Positions 18,167 through 27,865 of a stretch of DNA of 37,474 nucleotides are shown piece by piece; the first letter of the stretch is position 1; every line of letters begins with the position of its first letter. The translations under genes and the position numbers were made by a program. The notes under the pieces are model-generated. The model saw only the letters and a list, made by a program, of their open reading frames with translations, was not told where the DNA came from and did no database searches. Origin of the DNA: an uncultured Bacteroidota bacterium (GTDB taxonomy: Bacteria > Bacteroidota > Bacteroidia > Flavobacteriales > Flavobacteriaceae); the NCBI GenBank assembly GCA_903889745.1, contig CAISYO010000204.1, positions 1 to 37,474 on the forward strand. The letters run 5' to 3'.

Positions 18167-18925
18167 ATGAAAATTGTTATTTCACCAGCAAAATCTTTAA
18201 ATTTAGATAAAGAACTTCCCATATCTTTATTTACGGAATCGTCTTTTTTAAAACAAGCTGAAACCATCCAGAAAACGTTAAAAAAGAAAAAGCCAAAACA
18301 ATTGATGGAATTAATGGATATTTCTGAAAAATTAGCAGATTTAAATTGGCAGCGAAATCAAGATTGGCAACTTCCATTTACTGCAAATAATGCTCGTCCA
18401 GCAATTTATACTTTTGATGGAGAAGTGTATACAGGGTTAGACGTGTATTCTTTACCTGCAGAGAAAGTTACAGTTTTACAAGAAAAATTACGCATTTTAT
18501 CTGGATTGTATGGTATACTAAAACCTTTAGATTTAATGCAAGCTTATCGTTTAGAAATGGGAACATCCATAGCAATAGGTTCGAAGAAAAATTTATACGA
18601 ATTTTGGAAAAAATCAATTACGGATTATTTAAATTCTGAATTAAATAAAGACGAGTTGTTTGTAAACTTGGCCAGTAATGAATATTTTTCTGCTGTTGAT
18701 GTAAAAAAACTAAAAGTTCCTGTTATTACTCCAGAATTTAAAGATTATAAAGACGGGAAATTGAAGATGATTTCGTTTTTTGCCAAAAAAGCCAGAGGTT
18801 TAATGGTTCGATACATTATTGATACAAATGCTAAAACAATTGATGATTTAAAAGGTTTTAACTATGAAGGTTATGCGTTTGATGCTAATTTAAGTAACGG
18901 AAACAAATTGGTATTCACCCGATAA
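18167..18925 (+). CDS. yaaA: Peroxide stress protein YaaA (DUF328)
   Basis: MKIVISPAKSLNL, YTGLDVYSL, ILSGLYGILKPLDLMQAYRLEMGT, NLASNEYFSAVD. Confidence 0.95.
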   Translation: MKIVISPAKSLNLDKELPISLFTESSFLKQAETIQKTLKKKKPKQLMELMDISEKLADLNWQRNQDWQLPFTANNARPAIYTFDGEVYTGLDVYSLPAEKVTVLQEKLRILSGLYGILKPLDLMQAYRLEMGTSIAIGSKKNLYEFWKKSITDYLNSELNKDELFVNLASNEYFSAVDVKKLKVPVITPEFKDYKDGKLKMISFFAKKARGLMVRYIIDTNAKTIDDLKGFNYEGYAFDANLSNGNKLVFTR

Positions 18926-19489
18926 TTAATTTTTTAACCAATTTTCTAATATTTTTTTTCCATCGGGAGTTAAAATACTTTCTGGATGAAATTGAACACC
19001 TCGAACATCGTAAACACTGTGTTTAACCGACATGATGTTTTTGTTTTCATCTACAGAAGTGATTATTAAATTTTGCGGGAAATTGTCATTTGAAATTACC
19101 CAAGAATGATAACGACCAACTTCAATTTCGTTTGGCAAATCGTTGAAAATATAATCGTTTTCAATAATGCTTATTTTTGAAGCCACGCCGTGATACACCT
19201 TATCTAAATTGATTATTGTGCCACCAAAAACTTCTCCAATAGCTTGTAATCCCAAACAAATTCCTAAAATACTTTTGGTTTTAGCATAAGTTTGTATAAC
19301 TTCTTTCAACAAGCCTGCCTCACTTGGAATTCCTGGGCCTGGCGATAAAACTATTTTATCAAAAGCATCTAATTCTTTTAATTCAAATTCATCATTTCTA
19401 AAAACAGTAACCTTAGCACCTAGATCTTCTAAGTAGTGGACTAAATTATAGGTAAAACTATCGTAATTATCAATGACAGCAATTTTCAT
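18926..19489 (-). CDS. Anthranilate/aminodeoxychorismate synthase component II (glutamine amidotransferase; PabA/TrpG)
   Basis: IDNYDSFTYNLVHYLEDLGA, LSPGPGIPSEAG, GICLGLQAIGEVFGG, VQFHPESILTPDG. Confidence 0.93.
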   Translation of the reverse strand: MKIAVIDNYDSFTYNLVHYLEDLGAKVTVFRNDEFELKELDAFDKIVLSPGPGIPSEAGLLKEVIQTYAKTKSILGICLGLQAIGEVFGGTIINLDKVYHGVASKISIIENDYIFNDLPNEIEVGRYHSWVISNDNFPQNLIITSVDENKNIMSVKHSVYDVRGVQFHPESILTPDGKKILENWLKN

Positions 19490-21891
19490 TAATATAAATT
19501 AGGATATTTAGACGGATTAGCTTCGTTCATAATAGCATACACTTTTTCAAAAATATCTTCTGCAGATGGTTTTGAAAAATAATCGCCATCTGTTCCATAA
19601 GCTGGTCTGTGTGGTTTTGCCGTTAATGTTTGTGGTGCACTATCTAAATATTGGTAGGCCTTTTGATTTTCAATAATCTCTTGTAAAATATAAGCACTTG
19701 CTCCACCCGGAACGTCTTCATCAATTACTAAAAGGCGGTTTGTTTTTTCGATAGATTTCACAATATCATGTTTGATATCAAATGGTAAAAGGGATTGAAT
19801 ATCAATAATTTCGGCACTAATTCCAACCGATTCTAATTCGTTAGCGGCTTGTTCCACCAAACGCAAAGTCGAGCCATAAGCCACTAAAGTTATATCAGTT
19901 CCTGTTTTGATTGTCTCAACTACTCCAATTGGTGTTTTAAATTCACCTAGGTTAGTAGGCATTTTTTCTTTTAATCGGTAACCATTTAAACATTCGATAA
20001 CCAAAGCAGGTTCGTCAGATTCTAAAAGAGTATTATAGAAACCGGCCGCTTTTGTCATGTTTCTTGGAACTAAAACATGAATTCCTCTTAGGGCATTAAT
20101 AATCATACCCATTGGCGAACCAGAATGCCAAACACCTTCTAAGCGGTGACCACGTGTTCTTATAATTAAAGGTGCTTTTTGACGACCAGCTGTTCTGTAA
20201 TGCAATGTAGCTAAGTCATCACTCATGATCTGAATAGCATACAACAAATAATCTAAATATTGAATTTCAGCAATTGGTCGCAATCCTCGCATAGCCATAC
20301 CAATTCCTTGTCCTAAAATTGTAGCTTCACGAATACCTACATCGGCAACACGCAATTCACCATATTTTTCTTGCATCCCTTCTAAACCTTGGTTTACATC
20401 ACCAATATTACCTGAATCTTCACCAAAAATTAGTGTTTCAGGATATTTTGAAAAAATGGCATCAAAATTATCTCTTAATACTAAACGAGCATCAACCTCT
20501 TCTGCTGTTGCATCATAAGTAGCTGCGGTTTCTTTTATATTAGTTACTGATTTTTCTGAATGTGAAAATAAGTGCGAACTGAATTTTGGTTGAATTTTTT
20601 CCGTGTAATTTTCGATCCAAGTTGCTAAAGAGGCACGAGAATTTTCACTTATAATCAAACGAAGTGCTTTTCTAGCACCACTAAGTATATCCTTACGAAT
20701 AGGCTCTTTTATTGAAGCAATATCATTTGCAATTTTCTCTATAAAAACTTTATTTGCACTTTCAGAAGCAATTGAGTTTAATAAACTGACTAATTCTTGT
20801 TGTACCGTTTTTATAGGAGTTATAAAGTTAGACCAAGCGGTTTTCTTTCCTTCTAAAACGTCTTTTTTGGCTTGATTATCAATTTCGTCTAATTCTTCTA
20901 GCGTTGCTATATTATTGTAAATTAGCCACGTTTTCATTTTAGTTAAACAATCAAATTCTACTTCCCAAGCTAATCGCGCTTCATTCTTATAACGTTCATG
21001 ACTACCTGAAGTTGAATGTCCTTGAGGTTGTGTTAATTCTTGAACATGAACAAGAACAGGTACGTGTTCTTCACGAGCAATTTCTGCTGCTTTTTGATAG
21101 GTTTCTATTAAGGAAGGATAATCCCAACCCATAACGCGTAAAATCTCGTACCCTTTATTATCTGTATCTCTTTGAAATCCTTTTAAAATTTCTGAGATAT
21201 TTTCTTTGGTGGTTTGATAACGTGCGTGAACCGAAATTCCATATTCGTCATCCCAAACACTCATTACCATTGGTACTTGTAAAACACCAGCTGCATTGAT
21301 GGTTTCAAAGAATAATCCTTCTGAAGTAGAAGCATTTCCGATGGTTCCCCAAGCTATTTCATTTCCGTTTTTAGAAAAGTTAGTTTGATTAATTCCAGAA
21401 ACATTTCTGTAAATTTTTGAAGCTTGTGCTAATCCTAATAAACGAGGCATTTGCCCAGCAGTAGGAGAGATGTCTGAACTTGAATTTTTTTGTTCAGTTA
21501 AGTTATTCCAATTTCCGTTTTCGTCTAAAGAATGGGTAGCAAAGTGACCGCCCATTTGTCGTCCGGCGCTCATTGGGTCAAAATTAATATCGGTATGACC
21601 ATATAAACCAGCAAAAAACTGTTCAATTGTTAACTTACCAATTGCCATCATAAACGTTTGATCTCTGTAATAGCCTGAACGAAAATCACCATTTATAAAT
21701 GATTTTGCCATTGCTAATTGAGGTACTTCTTTTCCATCGCCAAAAATACCAAATTTGGCTTTTCCAGTTAAGACTTCTTTTCGACCTAATAAGCTACATT
21801 CTCTACTAATACGAGCAATCTTATAATCGTTAATGACTTCATTTTTGAAATCTTCAAAAGAGACTACTTCAGATGTAATTGCTTTTTCCAT
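19489..21891 (-). CDS. Fused alpha/beta E1 component of a 2-oxoacid (branched-chain type) dehydrogenase
   Basis: N-terminal ThDP alpha-type half (GNASTSEGLFFETINAAGVLQVPMVMSVWDDEYGISV) and C-terminal transketolase-like beta half (LIFGEDSGNIGDVNQGLEGMQEKYGELRVADVGIREATILGQGIGMAMRGLRPIAEIQYLDYLLYA). Confidence 0.92.
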   Translation of the reverse strand: MEKAITSEVVSFEDFKNEVINDYKIARISRECSLLGRKEVLTGKAKFGIFGDGKEVPQLAMAKSFINGDFRSGYYRDQTFMMAIGKLTIEQFFAGLYGHTDINFDPMSAGRQMGGHFATHSLDENGNWNNLTEQKNSSSDISPTAGQMPRLLGLAQASKIYRNVSGINQTNFSKNGNEIAWGTIGNASTSEGLFFETINAAGVLQVPMVMSVWDDEYGISVHARYQTTKENISEILKGFQRDTDNKGYEILRVMGWDYPSLIETYQKAAEIAREEHVPVLVHVQELTQPQGHSTSGSHERYKNEARLAWEVEFDCLTKMKTWLIYNNIATLEELDEIDNQAKKDVLEGKKTAWSNFITPIKTVQQELVSLLNSIASESANKVFIEKIANDIASIKEPIRKDILSGARKALRLIISENSRASLATWIENYTEKIQPKFSSHLFSHSEKSVTNIKETAATYDATAEEVDARLVLRDNFDAIFSKYPETLIFGEDSGNIGDVNQGLEGMQEKYGELRVADVGIREATILGQGIGMAMRGLRPIAEIQYLDYLLYAIQIMSDDLATLHYRTAGRQKAPLIIRTRGHRLEGVWHSGSPMGMIINALRGIHVLVPRNMTKAAGFYNTLLESDEPALVIECLNGYRLKEKMPTNLGEFKTPIGVVETIKTGTDITLVAYGSTLRLVEQAANELESVGISAEIIDIQSLLPFDIKHDIVKSIEKTNRLLVIDEDVPGGASAYILQEIIENQKAYQYLDSAPQTLTAKPHRPAYGTDGDYFSKPSAEDIFEKVYAIMNEANPSKYPNLY

Positions 21892-22073
21892 AAACGTTAC
21901 TACGAAATTGATAATTTAACAAATTTAATTAAATCCGAATTAAAAACAATATGACCGACTTCTTTTTTTTAATTATTACTAATTTATCAAAGGTTTTGGT
22001 TTAAAAAAACCAATGAATTCAGTAATTAGGTAGTTACAGTTGTGAATTTCGTAATAAATTCTGTATTTTTATA

Positions 22074-24896
22074 TTAAAACCATTTTCGGGTAAAAAGCGA
22101 TACTAAAGTTTTTGGGCTTAAGGTGACTACAAATCTGATTTTTTCACCATAATTATTCGAATTTAATTCAAATCCATTTGAGGAATAAACGGGTAAAAAC
22201 AACTCAAAATAATCGGGAACAAGATTTAAGTGCAAACCTGAATCATAAACACATTTTGGATTGCTGTATTTGTTTTTCATCATTCCTACATCGCCATATA
22301 CTTGAATCCAATTCCAAATAGTAAAAGTTGCGTTTATGGTGCTCATCCATTGATTAGCAAATCGATCTTGTAATTTTGATTTGAATCCTCCTTCGGCATA
22401 CACATATTGCTGGCTGTAAATTCCAGTAGCTTCGCTGCGACCTAGTAAATTATAATCAAACATATAATCATTAGGTCGATCTAAGCCGAAACTAAAAAAA
22501 TCTGAATTGGTACTTCGATACATAAAAGCACCAAAGAACCATCTCAGGCTAATTTGACGATTGTTTTCGAATAATTTTCGATAGTGTATTTCGGTGGCTA
22601 TTTTTCCGAAAGAATTGGCTAATTGAAAATCATTTGAAAAATAAAAATGTTTTGTTCCTTCAGATTGAAAATTACTGTATTTGGCATTGAAAATATTGTA
22701 ATTTTCAGTACTTGAATCAAGTGTAAATGCGGATCTTTCTCTATTGATATAAACTTGTCTCAATTGAATTAATTCAGATTTATTTTTTCGTAAATTTTCA
22801 TCTCTAAATCGGAATTGAACTATAGGAACAAAATTGGTATAAAAAGCATTTGGCGCATAATGAAAACGACTTCCGGCAACGATATACCTTATATTATATA
22901 ATTTTCCTTTTTCTCTAATATTGTCTTCAACTATAGCATTGAATTTTCCAACGATTGTGCCAGTATTTGTTGATAACATAGGAGAGACACTGAAAGTAAA
23001 CGGTTTATTTAACATAGATCGATTATTGATTCGTAAACCCAGTGCAATTCCGTCATAGGCATTAAATTCTACTTCAGGAACATAAAATATTTGGTTATAA
23101 TGTGGTTCTTCTAAATCCTTGAAGAAGTTTAATTTAAAGGGTCTGTTGTTAAAGAAAAAACCATTAAATGATTTCCAATTATTGCGTAAATTGTATTCAG
23201 GAACTTCATTATTATAATTAAGTACAATTTTATCGGCTCCTAGTCTAGGAATACTAAATGTTGAATCTGTTGAAACATTGTGAATCCAAACTTTATTTAC
23301 AATGGTATTGTTTTTCAATTGGTACAATGAGATGGGCACATTTGTATTTGTTTTATTGATTATTTTAAACGAAATAGAGTCTTTAGTCTTAGTAACTTTT
23401 CCAAATTTAAAATCAATAAGATCCCGACTTTCAACCATAGTTTTAAAAAACCAATCGATTTTTTGAGGTGCATTTTTTTCTAAAATTGTTTCAAATTGTC
23501 TTGTATTTGAGCTAGAATATTGGTTAAGCAACATGAATTCTTTTATGCTTGAATTCACAATTTGATTGCCTAGAAAATTATCCAAATAGTTTAAACTTAA
23601 ACCTGCTTTGTATTTATTTGCAATTTGTTCGTTAAATTTTATCAATTTGTTTTTTGGCTCATTTAGTGCTTGGTCTAAATTTTTTCGAGCCATTAACATA
23701 TGTAAATAATTGTATTGTTGATTGAACGGTAAATTAATGAAATGATACGATTTTAGTAGTTTTAAGTCAGCTAAATTACCGGTCATTTTACTATTTGGAT
23801 AATATTTTTCGATATAGTTCATCATCAAAAAGACTTGAATTCCGTCATATATCCATGCTTCATTTCTAGGATTAAGTTGTAAATTTTCTTTCAGATAATT
23901 GTTTAAATACGCTTTTAAAAATTTAAGTTCAAACATAAAATCATCTGAAAAAGGACTCAAAAATCCGGGAAGTTGATTGAGGCCATAAAACGGTTGTCGT
24001 TGATAATCTTCTTGCGAAATCAGTATTTTATGGGTAAACGATTTTCCAAGTTTTTCAGCCGTAAAACGAGTGATTTTATCAATGATTTCTGCTTTTTTGG
24101 TTTCATTTACTTTAGCATCATCAATTCCGCAACTCACTTCAATGTGTTCATTTTTATAGTTATTAAATGTGTTTTTTGTCTGTAAATAAAGAACTGCTTC
24201 CTGCTTGTTTGAAGCTTTTAATGAATAATAGTTTTTATCGTCGCTTAAAAGCTGATTTTCTTCATCTAAATTGCTAGATAATTTTAAATGGGATGGTGTT
24301 TCAATTTCAATTTCAAAATCGGTTAGCGCATTTGGAATATCGTCTAAATTCTCATTGCTTTGTTGAATAAATTGTTTATTTTCATATTGTGAAGGTGATA
24401 AGTACCAATGTTTTAAAATAAGATTTCCCTCTTTATCAAATCCGTATTTCGTAAATTTTTCATTAGGAATTTTAACTGAATATTCTATGATAATGATTTC
24501 CTTTTTACACGGTAAGATAGGGGAGTTAAGTAGTATTTTTATAACATCAATGTGTTTGTCGAGTCTTTCCCATTGCATATTCTTTTTATTTACATCACTA
24601 ATTGCTAAAATTGAGGTATAGCCTCTGTCTTTTTCTTTTGCTAAATGAAAAGATCTTGAAAATTCATCAGAAAAATGATTCGCAAGAGCAGATTTTTTTG
24701 AAGAAAAGGCATGGTTCCAATCATTAAGAATAATTTCTGACAGTGAATCGTTTGAAGTATTATTGTAAGTTAATGACTGCTTTATGTGCAACATTTTATT
24801 TTCAGCATCAACCACAACATTCATTTTAGAATAATGTTGCGCTGAGGCTGATAATGTGAAAAATAAAAGAATACTAAATAAATAATTGTATTTCAA
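22074..24896 (-). CDS. M1-peptidase-like periplasmic domain fused to C-terminal outer-membrane beta-barrel; apparently lacks HExxH
   Basis: Signal peptide MKYNYLFSILLFFTLSASAQ; M1-like N-terminal beta region; NEAWIYDGIQVFLMMNYIEKYYP resembles the M1 AWLxEG segment; C-terminal amphipathic strands ending in Phe (LFTRKWF). Confidence 0.65.
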   Translation of the reverse strand: MKYNYLFSILLFFTLSASAQHYSKMNVVVDAENKMLHIKQSLTYNNTSNDSLSEIILNDWNHAFSSKKSALANHFSDEFSRSFHLAKEKDRGYTSILAISDVNKKNMQWERLDKHIDVIKILLNSPILPCKKEIIIIEYSVKIPNEKFTKYGFDKEGNLILKHWYLSPSQYENKQFIQQSNENLDDIPNALTDFEIEIETPSHLKLSSNLDEENQLLSDDKNYYSLKASNKQEAVLYLQTKNTFNNYKNEHIEVSCGIDDAKVNETKKAEIIDKITRFTAEKLGKSFTHKILISQEDYQRQPFYGLNQLPGFLSPFSDDFMFELKFLKAYLNNYLKENLQLNPRNEAWIYDGIQVFLMMNYIEKYYPNSKMTGNLADLKLLKSYHFINLPFNQQYNYLHMLMARKNLDQALNEPKNKLIKFNEQIANKYKAGLSLNYLDNFLGNQIVNSSIKEFMLLNQYSSSNTRQFETILEKNAPQKIDWFFKTMVESRDLIDFKFGKVTKTKDSISFKIINKTNTNVPISLYQLKNNTIVNKVWIHNVSTDSTFSIPRLGADKIVLNYNNEVPEYNLRNNWKSFNGFFFNNRPFKLNFFKDLEEPHYNQIFYVPEVEFNAYDGIALGLRINNRSMLNKPFTFSVSPMLSTNTGTIVGKFNAIVEDNIREKGKLYNIRYIVAGSRFHYAPNAFYTNFVPIVQFRFRDENLRKNKSELIQLRQVYINRERSAFTLDSSTENYNIFNAKYSNFQSEGTKHFYFSNDFQLANSFGKIATEIHYRKLFENNRQISLRWFFGAFMYRSTNSDFFSFGLDRPNDYMFDYNLLGRSEATGIYSQQYVYAEGGFKSKLQDRFANQWMSTINATFTIWNWIQVYGDVGMMKNKYSNPKCVYDSGLHLNLVPDYFELFLPVYSSNGFELNSNNYGEKIRFVVTLSPKTLVSLFTRKWF

Positions 24897-25027
24897 TTTT
24901 GAGTATTGTTTGATTTTTACTACTAAATTTTTATAAAAATAGTTAAAATCACTAAAAAAGCAACTTAATTTAAGATTAATATTTTTGGTCTCTCATGTTT
25001 CAAAAATAACTTATCGTTAAAAAATAG

Positions 25028-25035
25028 TATCTTTG
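25028..25035 (+). promoter_or_regulatory. Candidate -7 element TATCTTTG for the secreted nuclease
   Basis: TAnnTTTG 13 bp upstream of the ATG at 25049. Confidence 0.45.
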
Positions 25036-25048
25036 ATTAAAATAGTAA

Positions 25049-27073
25049 ATGATGTTTAAAAATATTCTAGTATTATTTTCTCTTATATTTTTCAATATAA
25101 CCTTTTCACAAGTGTTCATCAATGAGATCGATGCTGATAATCCGGGTAGCGATGTAAGGGAATTTGTAGAGTTGAAATCGAGTACTCCAAATTTTTCATT
25201 AAATGGTTATGTACTTGTTTTTTTTAATGAATCAAATACAGCAAGCTATTATGCTTATGATTTAGATGGATTTGTTACTGATGCAAATGGTATTGCACAT
25301 TTTGGGAATATTTTAGTTTCACCATCACCTATTGGAACTATTCCTAACAATAAAATGCAAAACGGACCCGATGTCGTTGCATTGTATCTTGGTAACGCAA
25401 CTGATTTTCCAAACACCACATCAACTGGGACTACTGCTACAACTACAAATTTAATAGATGCAATTGCTTATTCAAACAGTAATACTACCGTAGCCACAAA
25501 TTTAATGGCAATTTTAAACCTTACGGTAAGTACGGCAGATATTGAAACAACCAATTCCGTCTCAAAGTCAATTCAGCGTAAAAATGATGGTACATATGAA
25601 GTAAAACCACCAACACCTGGCGTTAATAATGATGGAAGTGGAGTTGCTCTTAATTATTTGTCAACTTCAATGATTGCTGATAATTTTAATGAAGGACAAC
25701 AATTTACAATACAATTCTCAACATCAGTACCAGTTCCTTCTAATCTTGTTTTTACATTTACTTTACAAGAAGGAAATTTTACAATCGCAGATTATTCTGG
25801 TGCTGATGTTAATGCTACCACAGGAGTTTTAACAGTTACTATTTTAGCTGGAACTTCCTCTGCTTCAACAATTATAAACTTAACGGATGATACTATTTAT
25901 GAAGGTGATGAAGAAACACATCTTGTTTTATCTACTTTGCCATCGGGTTATGTAAAAAACAATGATAATATTTATATACGAATTTATGATAATGATTTTA
26001 TCGTTCAAAATTTTGGCACTCCATTAAATCCCACATATAGCAATGTTTCGCCTACCATTCCTTCTGGTTATTATGATTCTTTGGAAGGATTATCAGGTGT
26101 CGCATTAAAACAAGCAGTTCAAGACATTATTGCAAATCCTTCGGTAGTTAGGTTACATAGTTATGCCGATATTTGGGATATTATTCGAACTGCAGATCAA
26201 AATCCAGCCAATTCAAACCAAGTTTGGTGTATGTATGTTGAATCGCCAATGGCTAAGATAGACCAACAAGTGGGGAGTAGTATTGTAGGAAAATGGAATC
26301 GTGAACATATTTTTTCTCAGTCAAGAGGTGGTTTTGAAGTATCCAGCAATGATTCAGCTGATGGTATTAATTTTTGGAGTTCAACAAGCGCAGCTTCGGT
26401 TGTAGATGGTGTTTCAGATGCACATCATATTCGGGTTGAAAATGGCCAAGAAAATTCTTCGCGAAATAATAAAAATTTCGGTACAGTAACGTCGGCAACA
26501 GTTTACGCTGGACCTTCTAATACGCAAGGTTCATGGCGAGGAGATGTAGCACGATCATTGTTTTATATGGCAGTTCGTTACAATGGGTTGAATGTTGTGA
26601 ATGGTGATCCAAGTGAATACTTACCAAGTACAACAACTTCTTCAGGAAATATTGGTGATTTAGCAACTTTACTCAATTGGAATACAACAGATCCAAGAGA
26701 TGATTTTGAAATGAATCGAAATAATTACATTTATACTTGGCAAATGAATCGAAACCCATTTATTGATTATCCTCTTTTAGCGAATTATATTTTTGGAGCT
26801 AATTTTGGGCAACCTTGGTCAGCTAGCTTAACCACACAAAATCCCGTTCAAAATAAAATTGTAGTGTATCCAAATCCAGCTGAAGATTATTTAATTATAT
26901 CGGGATTAGAAGGTAATGCAATTGCCGAAATTTATACCCTTATAGGTCAGTTAATTCAGCGCATCGAATTTGAAAATGAAATAAAACTGAATTTAAATTG
27001 CAAAGCCGGAATGTATTTAGTTACAATAACTAATGGCTCACAAACAACCACAAAGAAAATAATTGTAAAGTAA
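25049..27073 (+). CDS. Secreted endonuclease I with N-terminal lamin-tail-like and Calx-beta-like domains and a type A T9SS C-terminal sorting domain
   Basis: Signal peptide; VFINEIDADNPGSDVREFVELKS (LTD-like); VGKWNREHIFSQSRGG and DAHHIR (endonuclease I family); C-terminal VVYPNPAEDYLIISG...GMYLVTITNGSQTTTKKIIVK (T9SS CTD). Confidence 0.88.
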   Translation: MMFKNILVLFSLIFFNITFSQVFINEIDADNPGSDVREFVELKSSTPNFSLNGYVLVFFNESNTASYYAYDLDGFVTDANGIAHFGNILVSPSPIGTIPNNKMQNGPDVVALYLGNATDFPNTTSTGTTATTTNLIDAIAYSNSNTTVATNLMAILNLTVSTADIETTNSVSKSIQRKNDGTYEVKPPTPGVNNDGSGVALNYLSTSMIADNFNEGQQFTIQFSTSVPVPSNLVFTFTLQEGNFTIADYSGADVNATTGVLTVTILAGTSSASTIINLTDDTIYEGDEETHLVLSTLPSGYVKNNDNIYIRIYDNDFIVQNFGTPLNPTYSNVSPTIPSGYYDSLEGLSGVALKQAVQDIIANPSVVRLHSYADIWDIIRTADQNPANSNQVWCMYVESPMAKIDQQVGSSIVGKWNREHIFSQSRGGFEVSSNDSADGINFWSSTSAASVVDGVSDAHHIRVENGQENSSRNNKNFGTVTSATVYAGPSNTQGSWRGDVARSLFYMAVRYNGLNVVNGDPSEYLPSTTTSSGNIGDLATLLNWNTTDPRDDFEMNRNNYIYTWQMNRNPFIDYPLLANYIFGANFGQPWSASLTTQNPVQNKIVVYPNPAEDYLIISGLEGNAIAEIYTLIGQLIQRIEFENEIKLNLNCKAGMYLVTITNGSQTTTKKIIVK

Positions 27074-27075
27074 AT

Positions 27076-27106
27076 AAAAAAGTCCTTCAATTTGAAGGAC
27101 TTTTTT
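27076..27106. terminator. Bidirectional intrinsic terminator
   Basis: AAAAAAGTCCTTCAA T TTGAAGGACTTTTTT: 15-bp complementary arms between convergent genes. Confidence 0.9.
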
Positions 27107-27107
27107 A

Positions 27108-27833
27108 TTAGAAATTAGGCGATAAATTATATTTTTTATAGAAGTTGTCTAACGCTTCTAATACTTCATCTTCTGTGTCAACCACTTTTATGAGGTTTAA
27201 ATCATCTGGATTTGCATTTTTCATTTTGTCAATCATAACCATTTTAATCCAATCTAATAAACCCGACCAAAATTCAGTTCCAACTAAAATAATGGGAAAT
27301 TTTCCAATTTTCTTTGTTTGAATTAAAGTTACGGCTTCAAATAATTCGTCTAAAGTTCCAAAACCTCCTGGCATTACTACAAAACCTTGTGAATATTTTA
27401 CAAACATGACTTTTCTTACAAAGAAGTAATCAAAATTTAAGTTTTTGTCTTTATCGATATACGGATTGAAGTGTTGCTCAAAAGGTAATTCAATATTTAG
27501 ACCAACCGATGTTCCACCACCATGATGTGCTCCTTTATTTCCAGCTTCCATAATACCAGGACCGCCGCCAGTAATTACACCATAACCTGCTTTACTAATT
27601 TTGTAAGCAATTTTTTCGGCTAATAAATAATATTTATCTTCTGGTTTTGTTCTTGCCGAACCAAAAATTGAGACACAAGGACCTATTCTTCCCATGGTTT
27701 CATAACCGTTCACAAACTCGGACATGATTTTAAAAATGGCCCAAGAATCGTTTGAGCGTATTTCGTTCCAAGTTTTTTGCTTAAATTTTGCTTGAATTCT
27801 ATGATCGTCGTTTTCGTATTGATCTGCTGCCAT
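27108..27833 (-). CDS. LOG-family / TIGR00730 Rossmann-fold nucleotide-binding protein
   Basis: VITGGGPGIMEAGNKGAHHGGG and MPGGFGTLDELFEAVTLIQTKKIG (PGGxGTxxE). Confidence 0.93.
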   Translation of the reverse strand: MAADQYENDDHRIQAKFKQKTWNEIRSNDSWAIFKIMSEFVNGYETMGRIGPCVSIFGSARTKPEDKYYLLAEKIAYKISKAGYGVITGGGPGIMEAGNKGAHHGGGTSVGLNIELPFEQHFNPYIDKDKNLNFDYFFVRKVMFVKYSQGFVVMPGGFGTLDELFEAVTLIQTKKIGKFPIILVGTEFWSGLLDWIKMVMIDKMKNANPDDLNLIKVVDTEDEVLEALDNFYKKYNLSPNF

Positions 27834-27865
27834 ATTCGTTTCGTTTTAATTTTTAAAATAGCTTA

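Noticed and set aside
21996-22013. Hairpin TTGGTTT-AAAA-AAACCAA between the M1-like gene and the E1 dehydrogenase gene.
   Set aside because: No T-tract on the relevant side, short and very AT-rich; not distinguishable from chance.
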